Shown here piece after piece: positions 63,316-64,000 of a DNA stretch of 64,000 nucleotides; the stretch's first letter is position 1, and each line of letters opens with the position of its first letter. Source of the stretch: Clostridium sp. SY8519 (lineage in GTDB: Bacteria; Bacillota; Clostridia; Lachnospirales; Lachnospiraceae). Under the pieces are notes generated by a model that saw nothing but the letters and a program-made list of their open reading frames with translations, was not told where the DNA came from and ran no database searches. The position numbers and the translations under genes are program-made. The stretch spans positions 1,426,501-1,490,500 of the forward strand of contig NC_015737.1 in assembly GCF_000270305.1 (NCBI RefSeq), written 5' to 3'.

Positions 63316-63454
63316 CTTTGAAGAAGAATTAAAAAAATTTGAACCCAGTCCGGAACTGGATGACGCGGAAGACGCAATTTATACCCATGATCTGCGGGAT
63401 GTAATGGATATTGTGCAGGAACTGCTGAACAGAGGCAGCGAGCAGGAACAGTAG
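63308..63454 (+). CDS. Small acidic protein coupled to folC
   Basis: 48 residues (MFDFEEELKKFEPSPELDDA then DLRDVMDIVQELLNRG). ATG 63308 overlaps the folC end by eight bp with AGGAGAAAG upstream, indicating translational coupling. Half of it is acidic, two short helices; no family is recognised, though similar short proteins next to folC occur in Clostridia to my recollection. A longer reading from 63248 is an artefact inside folC. Function unknown. Confidence 0.65.
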   Translation: MFDFEEELKKFEPSPELDDAEDAIYTHDLRDVMDIVQELLNRGSEQEQ

Positions 63455-63476
63455 CGTTCTGCAGGAGGGAAAATTC

Positions 63477-64000
63477 ATGAAATGCTGTTATTGCGGGGCA
63501 GAGCTGGATACCAGCAATTTCTGCCCGAGATGCGGCAACGATGTCCGCATCTGGAAAAAAACCCAGTTTATATCAAATTATCTGTACAATCAGGGCCTGG
63601 AAAAAGCAAAAAAACGGGAACTGTCCTATGCGGCGCAGGCGCTGACACTGAGCCTTCAGTACAATAAGCGCAATACAGACGCCCGCAATCTGCTGGGCGT
63701 CGTATATATGGAAATGGGCGAGCTGTATCTGGCCTTCAGTGAATGGTGCATCAGTTTGAACTTTCAGTCCCAGGAGAACGATGCCCGGTATTTTCTGGCT
63801 TCCTGCCAGCAGACAGGCAGTCAGATTGACCGGATGAACCTGACGATACACAAATACAACCAGTGCCTGCAGTACTGCCATCAGCAGACCTATGACCTGG
63901 CAGTGATCCAGCTGAGAAAAGTGCTGGAGCAGAGCCCCCATCTGGTGAAAGGCCATCTTCTGATGGCGCTGCTGCAGATGCGGGAAGGAAAGTATGACCA
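63477..64000 (+). CDS. Zinc-ribbon and TPR-repeat protein, N-terminal part (cut by window edge)
   Basis: Open from ATG 63477 (GGAGGG six bases upstream) to the window end, 174 codons. The first residues, CCYCGAELDTSNFCPRCGND, form a zinc ribbon with two CxxC pairs. A helical region follows with degenerate tetratricopeptide repeats (YAAQALTLSLQYNKRNTDARNLLG, then YLAFSEWCISLNFQSQENDARYFLA). Such proteins often act as scaffolds. Because the stop is beyond the window the length is unknown. It lies 22 bp after the small folC-linked gene and is probably in that operon. Confidence 0.75.
   Translation, partial: MKCCYCGAELDTSNFCPRCGNDVRIWKKTQFISNYLYNQGLEKAKKRELSYAAQALTLSLQYNKRNTDARNLLGVVYMEMGELYLAFSEWCISLNFQSQENDARYFLASCQQTGSQIDRMNLTIHKYNQCLQYCHQQTYDLAVIQLRKVLEQSPHLVKGHLLMALLQMREGKYD

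Overview
The window reads as chromosomal DNA of a strictly anaerobic, low-redundancy Firmicute, most probably a Lachnospiraceae-type Clostridium relative. The evidence is the clostridial gene order tig-clpP-clpX-lon-engB, an oxygen-independent ribonucleotide reductase (nrdD and nrdG), FtsEX, LCP and WbaP-type envelope genes, sigma-A promoters (TTGACA/TATAAT) and strong AGGAGG ribosome binding sites. The backbone looks moderately GC-rich; one block (about 19.4-25.2 kb) is clearly AT-richer. No species can be named from the sequence alone.

Layout. 0-7.6 kb: 3' end of a class A PBP, a cluster of DnaA-box-like sites, a degenerate WecG/TagA-like protein, a CdaR/PucR regulator, ftsE-ftsX, a polyprenyl sugar-phosphate transferase and an LCP ligase (envelope block). 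7.7-13.6 kb: HtrA-like protease, carbamate kinase, pyruvate kinase, a sugar nucleotidyltransferase. 13.75-14.33 kb: an apparently free-standing, roughly 537-nt structured non-coding RNA with its own promoter and terminator; this is the most interesting unexplained object in the window. 14.6-19.4 kb: gltX, nrdD behind two NrdR-like boxes, sfsA. 19.5-25.1 kb: an AT-rich cassette consisting of a LysR regulator split by a complete 1462-bp IS3-family element with a 3-bp target duplication, an acyl-CoA:acetate CoA-transferase and a GntP-family permease. 25.3-32.3 kb: a MESH1-like HD hydrolase, a complete group IIC-like intron sitting just behind a terminator hairpin, YhgE/Pip membrane protein, its divergent TetR regulator and a LysR regulator. 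32.4-44.4 kb: metY, a DUF2207 protein, nrdG, an FAD oxidoreductase, a membrane HExxH protein, an NSS transporter with a duplicated upstream site, fructokinase-like kinase, HAD phosphatase and two methyltransferases (one RsmJ-like). 44.4-49.5 kb: a 59-bp tandem repeat beside tRNA-Leu(UAG), a secreted repeat protein, a second NSS transporter, a DtxR/MntR-type regulator and two poorly known proteins. 49.7-59.1 kb: protein quality-control and ribosome-assembly operon (tig, clpP, clpX, lon, engB) running directly into a ZnuACB-type metal ABC transporter. 59.2-64 kb: valS, folC, a 48-residue protein and the start of a zinc-ribbon/TPR protein cut by the window edge.

How it fits together: most genes run on the + strand in short transcription units bounded by recognisable intrinsic terminators. 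Both class III ribonucleotide reductase genes are present but about 17.6 kb apart. Mobile DNA is limited to one IS and one group II intron, both apparently complete and both inserted with readable consequences for neighbouring genes. No CRISPR array, prophage, defence island, T-box or known metabolite riboswitch was recognised.
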